Counted from the stretch's first letter, positions 1 to 7,980 are shown. The stretch is 34,606 nucleotides of DNA from Bradyrhizobium sp. 21 (GCF_023073335.1 NZ_JADPJG010000033.1:57482-92087); one strand, 5' to 3'. Made by a program: numbers and translations. Notes: generated by a model from the sequence alone, not told the origin.

Positions 1-105
1 CCCTGCCGATGGCTGGCCAGCGTCTCTGGGCGGGCGGGCTTCCTGCGCCTGCGCCGAGACGACGAGCAATGCCATGGCCGAAACCAAGGGAATGATGATC
101 TTCAT
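1..105 (-). CDS. Exported protein, N-terminal fragment (runs off the window)
   Basis: Reading leftwards from an ATG at 105-103, 35 codons stay open to the window edge. The N-terminus (MKIIIPLVSAMALLVVSAQA) has one Lys, a hydrophobic core and an A-Q-A end, which is a Sec signal peptide pattern with cleavage near residue 20. The next residues (QEARPPRDAGQPSAG) are polar and proline-rich. A second in-frame ATG at 123 would add six residues; neither start has a strong ribosome binding site. The product is probably a small periplasmic protein. The rest lies outside the window, so no family can be named. Confidence 0.55.
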   Translation of the reverse strand, partial: MKIIIPLVSAMALLVVSAQAQEARPPRDAGQPSAG

Positions 106-307
106 GCGGCTGGACGCACTCATGCGTGCTTGACCCCTACTCTCTCGATTGCCGTCAAATGCCGTGGTGCTTGGCGCGATAGACGATTCGCCGCGCGCTG
201 AGCTGATGCCGGCTGACATGACTGACCTGCTTTGGTCGGCTAAGTCCCGTTACAAATGATTAAGATCACGGCATTTTTTCGTCTGCGCGGGGCGCGCTGG
301 CGAGCTT

Positions 308-520
308 CTAGCGCGCCGGCTCGATCACATTGCAATTGCTTCGCCCGGACATCAGGCAGTCCTGCATCTTGCTGGCCGAGGTGAGATCGCGGGCGAGCCA
401 CCAGCCAATTCCGAGGATCACAATCGCGATGATCAGGCCGGCGATGGCGCCGCGGCGGTTGTCACCGGATTGCGGTCTTGCAGGGGATTTGGGCTTCTCG
501 GCCGGTTTGGGCTCGGACAT
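308..520 (-). CDS. Small single-pass membrane protein, function unknown
   Basis: This encodes 70 aa starting MSEPKPAEKPKSPARPQ. A proline/lysine-rich cytoplasmic N-terminus of about 23 residues is followed by one transmembrane segment (roughly residues 24-42, GAIAGLIIAIVILGIGWWLA). The short tail contains two cysteines (QDCLMSG, SNCNVIEP). The ATG at 520 is preceded by CAGGTAG at a good distance; the frame stays open further upstream, but that part is arginine-rich shadow sequence. The next minus-strand gene upstream (591-827) has a similar plan of one hydrophobic segment plus a two-Cys tail. I recognise the layout as common in Bradyrhizobium but not a named family. Confidence 0.7.
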   Translation of the reverse strand: MSEPKPAEKPKSPARPQSGDNRRGAIAGLIIAIVILGIGWWLARDLTSASKMQDCLMSGRSNCNVIEPAR

Positions 521-590
521 GGCTACCTGATCGCGTGGGCCGGCTATATCACCTCTGCGACGTGGCGTCACATCCAGGCCCCGCCCGCGT

Positions 591-827
591 TCAGCCCCGG
601 GTCGGCCGGATCGCATCCTTGCGAGAGGTTTCGACCGCCGGGATCGCCTGCTGGACCCGCGGTGCGCAGCTCGTGAGCACAAACGCGGTCCGGGTGCATT
701 CCCAATCCGCACCCAGGACGGCACTTTCGATCGGCTGCGGACGAGCAAGGAGCAGCGCGGCGCCGGCCACGGCTGCCACCGCGATGGCGATTGCGATCGC
801 CTTCAGGCTCAGTCGGAAGATCGTCAT
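591..827 (-). CDS. Small exported or membrane-anchored protein, function unknown
   Basis: This encodes 78 aa starting MTIFRLSLKAIAIAIAVAAV. A long alanine/isoleucine hydrophobic stretch (about residues 8-28) acts as signal peptide or anchor. The mature part has two cysteines (DWECTRTAFV, LTSCAPRV) that could form a disulfide. The ATG at 827 has GGAG about nine bases upstream. It is on the same strand as, and just upstream of, the 308-520 gene, 70 bp away, so the two could be cotranscribed. No named family is recognised. Confidence 0.65.
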   Translation of the reverse strand: MTIFRLSLKAIAIAIAVAAVAGAALLLARPQPIESAVLGADWECTRTAFVLTSCAPRVQQAIPAVETSRKDAIRPTRG

Positions 828-1090
828 ACCCGTGCTCCGTCGTACCGGGCGGACGCTAGGCGTCGCTCCGCGTGGCCCCTTATGAGGGACATCACATTTC
901 GGCAGTTTTTCGGGGCTACGAGAGATCGTCGGGGTGGCGATTTTTCGTCTACCTGATCGGCTGCGATTATGGGTGGCGTTGCGACGCGCGGCGATGTACA
1001 CGCTTCTGCGTCGCGTGGCGCCCGCTATGCCCAGCCGACGTACCAACCGAAGTGATGTAGGATCGGAAGCGAGGAAGACAAGGCTCGTCG

Positions 1091-1438
1091 ATGAGTGGAT
1101 TCAGGGAACCCGGTTTCGCAGACCGGCAAAAGGCGGCGCTGGACGCACGCAAAAACCTTTTGAACAAATTCAAGTCGCAGCCCGGGGTCGACGATCCCGC
1201 GGTCGCGGCGAAGCGTGCCGAGCGCGAGGCCCTCGCGGCCAAGCGGGCCGAGTCGAAGGCTGCGCGCGAGGCGGACAAGGCCGAGCAGAAGCGTCGTGAG
1301 GAAGAAGCCGCTGCGCTCGAAGCCACGCGGATCGCTCGCGAAGCGGAAGAAGCCGTTGAGAAGGCGGCTGAAGCCGAGGCCGAGCAAAAGGCCAAGCGTG
1401 ACGCCCGCTATGCGGCCCGCAAGGCCAAGCGGAAGTAA
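1091..1438 (+). CDS. DUF6481 family protein
   Basis: This encodes 115 aa. The N-terminal motif (FREPGFADRQKAALDARKN, residues 4-22) marks the family. From about residue 40 to the end the protein is almost entirely Ala, Lys, Arg and Glu, predicting one long charged helix or coiled coil (AAKRAERE, KAEQKRREEEA, EAEQKAKRDARYAARKAKRK). There is no signal peptide, so it should be cytosolic. Function is unknown; the basic C-terminus suggests nucleic acid or ribosome contact, but that is inference. The Shine-Dalgarno is weak (GAGGAAGA, about 15 bases upstream). A hairpin follows 15 bases after the stop. Confidence 0.85.
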   Translation: MSGFREPGFADRQKAALDARKNLLNKFKSQPGVDDPAVAAKRAEREALAAKRAESKAAREADKAEQKRREEEAAALEATRIAREAEEAVEKAAEAEAEQKAKRDARYAARKAKRK

Positions 1439-1452
1439 CGTTCAAATCAAAT

Positions 1453-1476
1453 TGAACCGAGGCACGCCTCGGTTCA
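1453..1476 (+). terminator. Hairpin after the DUF6481 gene
   Basis: Perfect 9-bp arms (gaaccgagg 1454-1462, cctcggttc 1467-1475), one further T-A pair outside and a 4-base loop. No T-run follows, so it may be a weak or Rho-assisted terminator or a 3' stabilising hairpin. Confidence 0.45.
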
Positions 1477-1598
1477 CACGGCAGTTCGAAATGGCCCACC
1501 GGGGGCGCGCGTGAATGCGCGGCCCCGATGGCTGCCTGCGAACGGCATTCCAAATCGGACGATCGCGAGCTCGCCTCGGCGAGACGACCGGCGGAAGA

Positions 1599-1841
1599 TC
1601 AGTTCTTCTTCATCATCCCGTCGTCTTTCTTCATGCCGTCCTTCGACATCGTGTCCTTCTTCATGCCGTCGTCCTTGGACATGGTGTCCTTCTTCATGCC
1701 GTCCTTGGACATCGTGTCCTTCTTCATCATGCCGTCATCCTTGCCCATCTTGTCCTGGGCAAAAGCGGCCGGCGAAAGCGCGAGGCCGAGCGAGAGAGCG
1801 GCAGCCGAGACGCCGAGCACGATGCGGGTGCGAATGGTCAT
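1599..1841 (-). CDS. Pentapeptide MXKDX repeat protein, exported
   Basis: This encodes 80 aa. A clear Sec signal peptide (MTIRTRIVLGVSAAALSLG...AFA, cleavage after residue 28) precedes a mature part made only of Asp, Lys, Met, Gly, Ser and Thr in repeats of MKKD and MSKD type (DTMSKDGMKK and variants). This is the MXKDX repeat family, small periplasmic proteins of unknown role; the alternating Met/Asp/Lys suggests metal binding, which is inference. The ATG at 1841 is preceded by GAAGGGAAGAAGACTC, a good ribosome binding site. The gene diverges from the first TRAP operon. Confidence 0.85.
   Translation of the reverse strand: MTIRTRIVLGVSAAALSLGLALSPAAFAQDKMGKDDGMMKKDTMSKDGMKKDTMSKDDGMKKDTMSKDGMKKDDGMMKKN
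1611..1746. repeat. In-gene tandem repeat, 30-33 bp units
   Basis: On the plus strand the word gtgtccttcttcat recurs at 1651, 1684 and 1714, with a diverged copy just before. The units are 30 or 33 bp and encode DTMSKD(D)GMKK, so all length changes are multiples of three and keep the frame. Confidence 0.8.
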
Positions 1842-2135
1842 GAGTCTTCTTCCCTTCGAGATGGTGTTTGTCCGCGACGGATGCCGCTACTGATCTCGAC
1901 GGATGCACGGCCGGCGTTGTTACGCGGCCGTTGACAAAATTTCTGCCATCCTTCGTTTGGCGTGGCTCGCCTGGAGATGGACCGCACGCGTGCAGCGCAG
2001 CAAGGTTCACGCTTGCCGCGGCATTCGGTCTCGAACTATCAGATGAGAGAATATTGGGTACAAGACCGGCTAGGATGGGCCTTAGCGTCGTTCTCGAAGG
2101 CCCACCAAACAAGAACCGTCCAAGGGAATCACACC

Positions 2136-3158
2136 ATGCTCACGCGCCGCCATCTGATCGCGACCGCCGTCGCCGCACCCGCCATTCTCCGTTTCGGCAT
2201 CGGCACCGCGCATGCCGCGACCACGCTGAAGATCTCGCATCAATTCCCGGGCGGCACCATCGACAAGGGCGATTTCCGTGACCGGCTCTGCCGCATGTTT
2301 GCCGCCGAAGTGGCCAAGCGCAGCAACGGCGACATCGCCGCGGAAATCTATCCGAACTCCTCGCTGATCAAGACCAACGCGCAGTTCTCCGCGATGCGCA
2401 AGGGCGCTCTCGACATCAGCCTCTATCCGATGCCTTACGCCGGTGGCGAACTCCCCGAGACCAATATCGGCCTGATGCCGGGTCTCGTGACCACCTACGA
2501 CCAGGGCATGCGCTGGAAGAAGGAGCCGGTCGGCAAGGCGCTCACGGATTTCCTCGCCGACAAGGGCATCATCCTGCTCAGCTGGGTGTGGCAGGCCGGC
2601 GGCGTCGCTAGCCGTTCCAAGCCGATCGTGGCGCCGGAAGATGCCAAGGGACTGAAGGTGCGTGGCGGCTCGCGCGAGATGGACATGGTGCTGCAGACCG
2701 CCGGCGCCTCGGTGCTGTCGGTACCTTCGAACGAAATCTACGCGGCGATGCAGACCGGCGCCTGCGATGCCGGCATCACCTCCTCCACCAGCCTGATCTC
2801 GTTCCGGCTCGAAGAGGTCGCGAAGTCGCTGACGTCAGGCGCAGGCGCCTCCTACTGGTTCATGCTCGAGCCGCTGATGATGTCGAAGGCGATCTTCGAC
2901 AAGCTGCCCAAGCCCCAGCAGGACGTCCTGCTCACGGTCGGCACCGAGCTCGAGGCCTTCGGCCGCAAGGGCGCGCAGGACGACGACGTCGAGGTCGCCA
3001 AGGTCTACGAGAAGGCCGGCGCCAAGGTCTCGGCGCTCGATGCCGCCACCGTCGGCAAGTGGCGCGACATCGCCCGCGACACCGCCTGGAAGGACTACAG
3101 CGCCAAGACCGCGACGGCGGCAAACCTGCTCAAGCTCGCCTCCGACGTCGGCGCATGA
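2136..3158 (+). CDS. TRAP transporter substrate-binding protein (DctP type), first system
   Basis: This encodes 340 aa. It is the periplasmic binding component of a tripartite ATP-independent periplasmic transporter and delivers an organic acid, usually a dicarboxylate or sugar acid, to the DctQM membrane complex. The N-terminus (MLTRRHLIATAVAAPAIL, cleavage near THAHA-like GTAHA) has TRRHLI, a plausible twin-arginine signal. Family features include KISHQFPGG near the mature start and the RSKPIVAPEDAKGLKVRGG stretch of the ligand cleft. The ATG at 2136 is chosen because AAGGGA lies nine bases upstream and the longer frame is not protein-like. The next gene overlaps its stop as ATGA. The substrate cannot be told from sequence. 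Confidence 0.93.
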   Translation: MLTRRHLIATAVAAPAILRFGIGTAHAATTLKISHQFPGGTIDKGDFRDRLCRMFAAEVAKRSNGDIAAEIYPNSSLIKTNAQFSAMRKGALDISLYPMPYAGGELPETNIGLMPGLVTTYDQGMRWKKEPVGKALTDFLADKGIILLSWVWQAGGVASRSKPIVAPEDAKGLKVRGGSREMDMVLQTAGASVLSVPSNEIYAAMQTGACDAGITSSTSLISFRLEEVAKSLTSGAGASYWFMLEPLMMSKAIFDKLPKPQQDVLLTVGTELEAFGRKGAQDDDVEVAKVYEKAGAKVSALDAATVGKWRDIARDTAWKDYSAKTATAANLLKLASDVGA

Positions 3159-3709
3159 GCCACGGTCCGCTTCCGGATCGTGACGACCAGGCAAACGCTG
3201 CCGCAAGGACCGGCCTTGCGGCGGCGATCGATCGCGGTCTCGCCATCCTCAACAGCATCATCGTCGTGTTCGCAGCGATCGCACTGATCGCGGCCTGCGC
3301 CATCCTGAGCTACAGCGTGCTCAGCCGCGCCTTGTTCAAGGCCGCCAATTACTGGCAGGACGAGGCCGCGGTGTTCCTGCTGGTCGGCGCCACCTTCATG
3401 ACGGCCGCCTATGTGCAGCAGAACCGCGGTCACATCGGCATCGAGGCCTTCGTCGGCCTGCTCTCGCCGCTGGCGAACCGGATCAGGCTCTGGCTGGTCG
3501 ATGCCGTGACGTTCCTGTTCTGCGCCTTCTTCGCCTGGAAGTCCTGGACGCTGGCACATGAAGCCTATGTCGACGGCCAGGTCTCGAACTCGATGTGGTC
3601 GCCGCCGCTGGCCATCCCCTATTCGCTGATGGCGTTCGGCATGAGCCTGCTCTGCGTCCAGATCATCGTGCAGCTTGCGCTGCCCTTCGCAGGAGCCAGG
3701 CGTCCATGA
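3155..3709 (+). CDS. TRAP transporter small permease (DctQ type), first system
   Basis: This encodes 184 aa. It is the small membrane subunit that links the binding protein to the large permease. Four transmembrane helices are visible, beginning with LNSIIVVFAAIALIAACAIL and ending with SLMAFGMSLLCVQIIVQLAL. Between them is the family signature WQDEAAVFLLVGATFM (about residues 66-81), in which the W-x-x-E motif sits at the start of helix 2. The ATG overlaps the DctP stop codon as ATGA, and its own stop overlaps the DctM start the same way, so the three proteins are translationally coupled. Confidence 0.92.
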   Translation: MSHGPLPDRDDQANAAARTGLAAAIDRGLAILNSIIVVFAAIALIAACAILSYSVLSRALFKAANYWQDEAAVFLLVGATFMTAAYVQQNRGHIGIEAFVGLLSPLANRIRLWLVDAVTFLFCAFFAWKSWTLAHEAYVDGQVSNSMWSPPLAIPYSLMAFGMSLLCVQIIVQLALPFAGARRP

Positions 3710-5064
3710 GCGTTTTCGGTATCGGCCTCGCCTACGGCATCGCGACGCTGGTCGTGATGTTCTCGGGCATGCCCATTGCGTTCGCGCTCGGCGCAGTCGC
3801 GGTCGTGTTCATGGGCATCTACATGCCCGCCGCCTCTCTCGATACGGTGACGCAGAACGTCTACGAGGAAATGGCCTCGATCACGCTGCTGTCGATCCCG
3901 CTGTTCATCCTGAAGGGCGCCGCGATCGGCAAGTCGCGCGCGGGTCAGGATCTCTACTCGGCCCTGCACGCCTGGCTGCATCGCGTTCCGGGCGGGCTCG
4001 GCGTCGCAAACGTCTTCGCCTGCGCGCTGTTCGCGGCAATGGCGGGCTCCTCGCCTGCGACCTGCTCGGCGATCGGCTCGGCCGGCATCCCCGAGATGCG
4101 CAAGCGCGGCTATTCCGGCGGCTTTGCCGCCGGCATCATCGCCGCAGGCGGCACGCTCGGCATCCTGCTGCCGCCCTCGATCACCATGATCCTGTTCGCG
4201 GTCGCCGCCGAGAAATCGCTCGGCCGGCTGTTCCTTGCCGGCATCGGGCCCGGCCTGCTGCTGGTCTCGCTGTTCGGCGCCTATGCCGTAATCCGCTTCC
4301 GCCAGGAATATGCCGCGGCCGAGGCAATCTACAAGAACGGAGGCCCTGAAGCCACGATCCTCGCCCGCGACGAATACACGCTCGCCGAACGTTTCAGCGT
4401 GCTGCCGCGCGTGATCCCGTTCGTGCTGCTGCTCACCGGCGTCATGATCGCGCTCTATGGCGGCTACGCGACGCCGTCGGAAACCGCCGGTCTCGGCGGC
4501 TTGCTGGCGCTGGCGCTGATCGCGGCGATCTACAGCGTGTGGCGGCCGAGCGACCTTGCGCCCATCATGAAATCGACGATCCGGGAATCGACCATGCTGA
4601 TGATGATCATCGGCATGTCGCTGCTCTATTCCTACGTGATGAGCTATCTGCACATCTCGCAGTCGGTCGCCGAATCCGTCGTCGCGATGCACCTGCCGCG
4701 CTGGGGCCTTTTGTTCACAATCCTCGTCATGGTCGTCGTGCTCGGCTTCTTCCTGCCGCCGGTCTCGATCATCCTGATGACGGCGCCGATCATCCTGCCG
4801 CCGCTACGTGCCGCTAATTTCGATATCATCTGGTTCGGCGTCGTCATGACCATCGTGATGGAGATGGGGCTGATCCACCCGCCGGTGGGGTTGAATATCT
4901 TCGTTATCCGCAACGTGGCGCCGGACATCCCCTTGCGCGAAGTGATCTGGGGCACCCTGCCCTTCGTGCTCTTGATGATGCTCGCGGTGCTGCTGCTGTG
5001 CTTCGTGCCGGGGATCTCGACCGCACTGCCGGATCTGGTGATGGGGCCCGACGGGAGCAGGTAG
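3706..5064 (+). CDS. TRAP transporter large permease (DctM type), first system
   Basis: This encodes 452 aa, within the usual 420-460 range. It is the sodium-coupled channel subunit, with about 12 transmembrane helices. Family marks are FALGAVAVVFMGIY near the start, the re-entrant loop motif MAGSSPATCSAIGS and AAGGTLGILLPPSITMILFAV. Late in the protein comes MEMGLIHPPVGLNIFVI, the second substrate/sodium-site hairpin. The ATG at 3706 overlaps the DctQ stop (ATGA). Transcription ends towards the convergent gntR gene, where an inverted-repeat element fills the gap. Confidence 0.93.
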   Translation: MSVFGIGLAYGIATLVVMFSGMPIAFALGAVAVVFMGIYMPAASLDTVTQNVYEEMASITLLSIPLFILKGAAIGKSRAGQDLYSALHAWLHRVPGGLGVANVFACALFAAMAGSSPATCSAIGSAGIPEMRKRGYSGGFAAGIIAAGGTLGILLPPSITMILFAVAAEKSLGRLFLAGIGPGLLLVSLFGAYAVIRFRQEYAAAEAIYKNGGPEATILARDEYTLAERFSVLPRVIPFVLLLTGVMIALYGGYATPSETAGLGGLLALALIAAIYSVWRPSDLAPIMKSTIRESTMLMMIIGMSLLYSYVMSYLHISQSVAESVVAMHLPRWGLLFTILVMVVVLGFFLPPVSIILMTAPIILPPLRAANFDIIWFGVVMTIVMEMGLIHPPVGLNIFVIRNVAPDIPLREVIWGTLPFVLLMMLAVLLLCFVPGISTALPDLVMGPDGSR

Positions 5065-5080
5065 CGGCAATCACACCTGC

Positions 5081-5188
5081 CGTAGGGTGAGTTAGCCTTG
5101 CGGAGGCGCGCAGCGCAGTCCGCGAGGTGTAACCCACCAGCTTTGTCCCGCATGCGGAGGCATGGTGGGTTACGCCTGCGGCCCTACG
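5081..5188. repeat. Palindromic intergenic repeat element between convergent genes
   Basis: Nested inverted repeats: outer arms cgtaggg (5081-5087) and ccctacg (5182-5188), inner perfect 11-bp arms gtaacccacca (5129-5139) and tggtgggttac (5163-5173) with a 23-base loop. This resembles the scattered GTAGGGTGGGTTA-type elements of Bradyrhizobium and relatives (from memory). It occupies the whole space between the convergent dctM and gntR genes and may act as a two-way terminator. Its last few bases overlap the 3' end of gntR. Confidence 0.75.
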
Positions 5189-5876
5189 ATTTCTCCTTCC
5201 GCCGCCTCTTCGGCGCGATCGCGCTGCCGACCACGACCTGCAACAGATCCTTGCGCACGGCCTCGATATGCCGCTCCAGGAAGCGGCAGGCCTCATCGAC
5301 CTTCTGCGCGCGGCAGAGCGCGATCAGATGGGCGTGCTCCTTCTCGGCAATGCCCATCGCCTTGGTGTTGGAGAGCTGGAGGCGGGTGTAGCGGTCGCTG
5401 GTCTGGAGCAGCGACAGCACGATCGTCCGCGTGCGCGGCTGCGGGGCGTGACCATAGAGCGCCATGTGGAAGTCGGCGTTGAGCTGCCCCCATTCGCTGA
5501 CGTTGCGCGCCTTGATCGCCTTCTCGAAGTGCTTGTGGATGTCGTCGAGCCCCTCGAAATCCTCCGCCGTGAAGCGAGGCGCCGACTGCGCCAGCAGTCG
5601 CGGCTCCAGGATGCGGCGCAGGTCGAACACGTCGTTGATCTCGTCCAGTGACAGCTCGGAGACGATGGCGCCCTTCTGCGGAACGATCCGCACCAGACCT
5701 TCCGCTTCGAGCTGAAACAATGCCTCGCGCACGGGGATACGGCTGACGCCATAGGCCTCGCCAAGCGCGTCCTGACGCAGCTGCGATCCGGCCGGATAGG
5801 TGCCGTCGAGGATCGCCTGCCTGAGCTGGTCGACGATCGCAGCCGACAGGGTGCGATGCTTCAGAGGCTGTTTCAT
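5184..5876 (-). CDS. GntR family transcriptional regulator, FadR/FCD subfamily
   Basis: This encodes 230 aa. Residues about 8-75 form the winged helix-turn-helix (LRQAILDGTYPAGSQLRQDA, then AYGVSRIPVREALFQLEAEG, the GntR signature). Residues about 80-215 form the FCD effector domain, with candidate metal ligands Asp135 and His137 (LNADFHMAL), His181/His183 and His203. These regulators usually repress uptake and catabolic operons until an organic acid binds. The ATG at 5876 has AGAAGG just upstream; the open frame continues over a tandem repeat and was rejected as coding. It diverges from the second TRAP operon, whose promoter carries a palindrome suited to this family. Confidence 0.93.
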   Translation of the reverse strand: MKQPLKHRTLSAAIVDQLRQAILDGTYPAGSQLRQDALGEAYGVSRIPVREALFQLEAEGLVRIVPQKGAIVSELSLDEINDVFDLRRILEPRLLAQSAPRFTAEDFEGLDDIHKHFEKAIKARNVSEWGQLNADFHMALYGHAPQPRTRTIVLSLLQTSDRYTRLQLSNTKAMGIAEKEHAHLIALCRAQKVDEACRFLERHIEAVRKDLLQVVVGSAIAPKRRRKEKS

Positions 5877-5943
5877 CTGACCTTCTGTTGTCCTTCCCGA
5901 CTCATCCCGCCGAAGCGGTCTCTCTCTTGCATGTTGGAGGACC

Positions 5944-5996
5944 CAACAAAAGCTGGTGCCCAGCAAAAGTGAGGTGCCCAGCAAAAGCGCGTCCTG
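5944..5996. repeat. Short tandem repeat in the gntR upstream region
   Basis: Three head-to-tail copies of a 17-20 bp unit of the form carcaaaagNNNggtgcc start at 5944, 5961 and 5979; the last is diverged. They lie 68-120 bp upstream of the gntR start, in the divergent control region. Confidence 0.75.
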
Positions 5997-6021
5997 CCGC
6001 CAAAATGATCGCAATCTCCGT

Positions 6022-6049
6022 TTGACACCCAAAATGTATAAATTATACA
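6022..6049 (+). promoter_or_regulatory. Promoter of the second TRAP operon
   Basis: The consensus -35 hexamer TTGACA (6022-6027) is followed after 16 bases by TATACA (6044-6049) as -10. This places transcription start near 6057, about 35 bases before the DctQ start at 6092. The -10 is inside the operator palindrome. Confidence 0.6.
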
Positions 6050-6051
6050 TT
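6033..6051. promoter_or_regulatory. Candidate GntR operator palindrome
   Basis: AATGTATAA-A-TTATACATT is a perfect 9+1+9 palindrome in an otherwise GC-rich region. FadR-type GntR proteins usually bind short AT-rich palindromes with a TNGTNNNACNA-like core. It overlaps the -10 of the divergent TRAP operon, so binding should block that promoter and could also autoregulate gntR. Confidence 0.65.
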
Positions 6052-6091
6052 CGGCAATCGCACGACAAATCTTAGGGGTTGGGGCCTCTTC

Positions 6092-6715
6092 ATGATCGAG
6101 CAGACGATGCCGGCGCCGCGCGCGCTCAGCCTCCGGCGGACGGTCGTCCGGGCGTCCAGCGGCCTGCTCGCCGTCGAGCGCCTTGCGTTAATGGGACTGA
6201 TGTATCTGCTCACCGCTCTGATCCTGGTGAACGTCGTCACCCGCTACGCGCGCTTCCCGATCTATTGGATCGATGAATCCGCGGTCTATTGCGTGGTCTG
6301 GCTGACCTTCATCGGCGCCTCCGCGATGACGCGGTTGCGGCTCGACTTCGCGGTCACCATGCTGACGGAACGCCTTTCGCGCCGGCACCAGAAGATCGCC
6401 AAGGTGATCTCGACCGGCCTCGTCGTCGTGTTCGGCGTCGCCCTGATCATCACTTGCGCACTCTGGATGGATCCGATCGGACTGGCCCTCGCCGGTTTCG
6501 ATGGCCGCAAGCTTGCCGCCGAGACCTTCAACTTCCTCTACACCGAGCACACCCAGACGCTGAACTGGCCGACCTGGGTGCTCTATTTGACGCTGCCGAT
6601 CTTCGCGGTGTCGATGACCATTCATGGCCTCGCCAACCTCCTGGAGGACCTCGAAGTGGTCCCGCGTACGCCCCTGAAGGGCTTTCAGCTCTCCGAGCTC
6701 GACGGGGTCAACTGA
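6092..6715 (+). CDS. TRAP transporter small permease (DctQ type), second system
   Basis: This encodes 207 aa, slightly longer than usual because of an N-terminal extension of about 28 residues and a hydrophilic C-terminal tail (EVVPRTPLKGFQLSELDGVN). Four membrane segments are visible, with the family motif YWIDESAVYCVVWLTFIGAS (the W-x-x-E equivalent) before helix 2. A long periplasmic loop (DPIGLALAGFDGRKLAAETF) separates helices 3 and 4. The stop overlaps the DctM start by one base (TGATG). It is the first gene of an operon with an unusual order, Q-M-P, under the promoter/operator at 6022-6051. Confidence 0.9.
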   Translation: MIEQTMPAPRALSLRRTVVRASSGLLAVERLALMGLMYLLTALILVNVVTRYARFPIYWIDESAVYCVVWLTFIGASAMTRLRLDFAVTMLTERLSRRHQKIAKVISTGLVVVFGVALIITCALWMDPIGLALAGFDGRKLAAETFNFLYTEHTQTLNWPTWVLYLTLPIFAVSMTIHGLANLLEDLEVVPRTPLKGFQLSELDGVN

Positions 6716-7980
6716 TGATCACGTCAGCAGCCTTCGTCGCGATCATGCTGGTCGGCGTGCCGATTGGCCTCTGCCTTTGCCTCGCAGGCCTGGTCTACAT
6801 CGCCGCATCCGGCAATCCGGTGCTGTTTCAGTCCTATCCGCTCCAGCTCTTCGGCGGCGTCGACAGCTACGGCCTGATCGCCATTCCGCTCTTCATCCTG
6901 ATCGGCGAAATCATGAACGGCGGCGGCATCACGCGGCGCATCGTCGACATGGCGATGGCGTTCGTCGGCTCGCTGAAGGGCGGGCTCGCCTACGTCAACA
7001 TCCTCGCCAACATGTTCATCTCCTCCATTCTGGGATCGGCGACGGCGCAGGTCGCGATCATGGCCCAGATCATGGTGCCGGAGATGGAGAAGAAGGGCTA
7101 CGACAAGACCTTTGCGGCGGGACTGACTGCCTATGGCGGCATGCTCGGCCCGATCATCCCGCCATCGGTGATGTTCGTGGTCTACAGCGTGCTCGCGCAG
7201 GTCTCGGTCAGCGACATGCTGATCGCCGGCATCGTGCCGGGCGTTATCCTCACGGTGATGTTCTGCCTCGTCATCGCGCTGATGGGATATGTCTACAACT
7301 ACCCCCGCGCGGACTATCAGACGCCGCGCCAGCGCGTCATGACGATCCTGCGCACGTCCCCGACCCTGCTGATCCCGATCGTCATCGTCGGCACCATCCT
7401 GACCGGCCTCGCCAATGCGACGGAATCCGCGGCGGTCGGCGCCGTGGCCGCGGCGCTCGTCGGCAGGTACTGGACGAAAGAATTCGAGTTCGCCCAGCTG
7501 CCGCAGATGATGCTGCGCAGCGCCATCTATTCGGCGATCGTGCTGTTCCTGGTGGCGGCCGCCGCCGTGTTCTCCTGGGTCCTGATCTTCGGCAAGGTAC
7601 CGCAGGAAACCGCCGCCTGGATCCAGACAGCGGCCAAGGACCCGATCAGCTTCATGCTGATCTGCAACGTCATCCTGCTGGTGATCGGCACGGTGATCGA
7701 CGGTATTCCCGGCCTGATCATGACGGTGCCGATCCTGCTGCCGGTCGCAACCGAGGTCTATCACATTGATCCCCGGCATTTCGGCGTCGTGGTGGTGATC
7801 AACCTCGTGCTCGGCCTGTTGTCGCCGCCGGTCGGGCTCTGCTTCTTCGTCGCGGCCGCCGTTACCGGCGCCAAGCCCGGCAAGATGTTCGTGGTGACGC
7901 TGCCGTTCTTCGTCATCTCCTGCGTCCTGCTGGTGCTGCTCTCGCTCTATCCGTCGCTTTCGCTGATCCTGATCAAATAG
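6715..7980 (+). CDS. TRAP transporter large permease (DctM type), second system
   Basis: This encodes 421 aa. It is the channel subunit of the second TRAP system, with about 12 transmembrane helices. Family motifs include IAIPLFILIGEIMNGGGITR, the loop SILGSATAQVAIMAQIMVPEM, TAYGGMLGPIIPPSVMFVVY and, near the end, VINLVLGLLSPPVGLCFFVA. The ATG at 6715 shares a base with the DctQ stop, showing coupling. The paralogue at 3706 differs in the loop motifs (MAGSSPATCS against GSATAQVA), so the two systems probably move different substrates. Confidence 0.93.
   Translation: MITSAAFVAIMLVGVPIGLCLCLAGLVYIAASGNPVLFQSYPLQLFGGVDSYGLIAIPLFILIGEIMNGGGITRRIVDMAMAFVGSLKGGLAYVNILANMFISSILGSATAQVAIMAQIMVPEMEKKGYDKTFAAGLTAYGGMLGPIIPPSVMFVVYSVLAQVSVSDMLIAGIVPGVILTVMFCLVIALMGYVYNYPRADYQTPRQRVMTILRTSPTLLIPIVIVGTILTGLANATESAAVGAVAAALVGRYWTKEFEFAQLPQMMLRSAIYSAIVLFLVAAAAVFSWVLIFGKVPQETAAWIQTAAKDPISFMLICNVILLVIGTVIDGIPGLIMTVPILLPVATEVYHIDPRHFGVVVVINLVLGLLSPPVGLCFFVAAAVTGAKPGKMFVVTLPFFVISCVLLVLLSLYPSLSLILIK

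Noticed and set aside
3619..4692. Long minus-strand frame (357 codons) opposite the DctM gene
   Set aside because: It is rich in His/Arg/Asp/Gln as expected for antisense of GC-rich coding sequence, has no domain, and lies opposite a clear permease gene.
6724..7779. Long minus-strand frame (351 codons) opposite the second DctM gene
   Set aside because: Same antisense composition and no ribosome binding site; the plus-strand permease explains the region.
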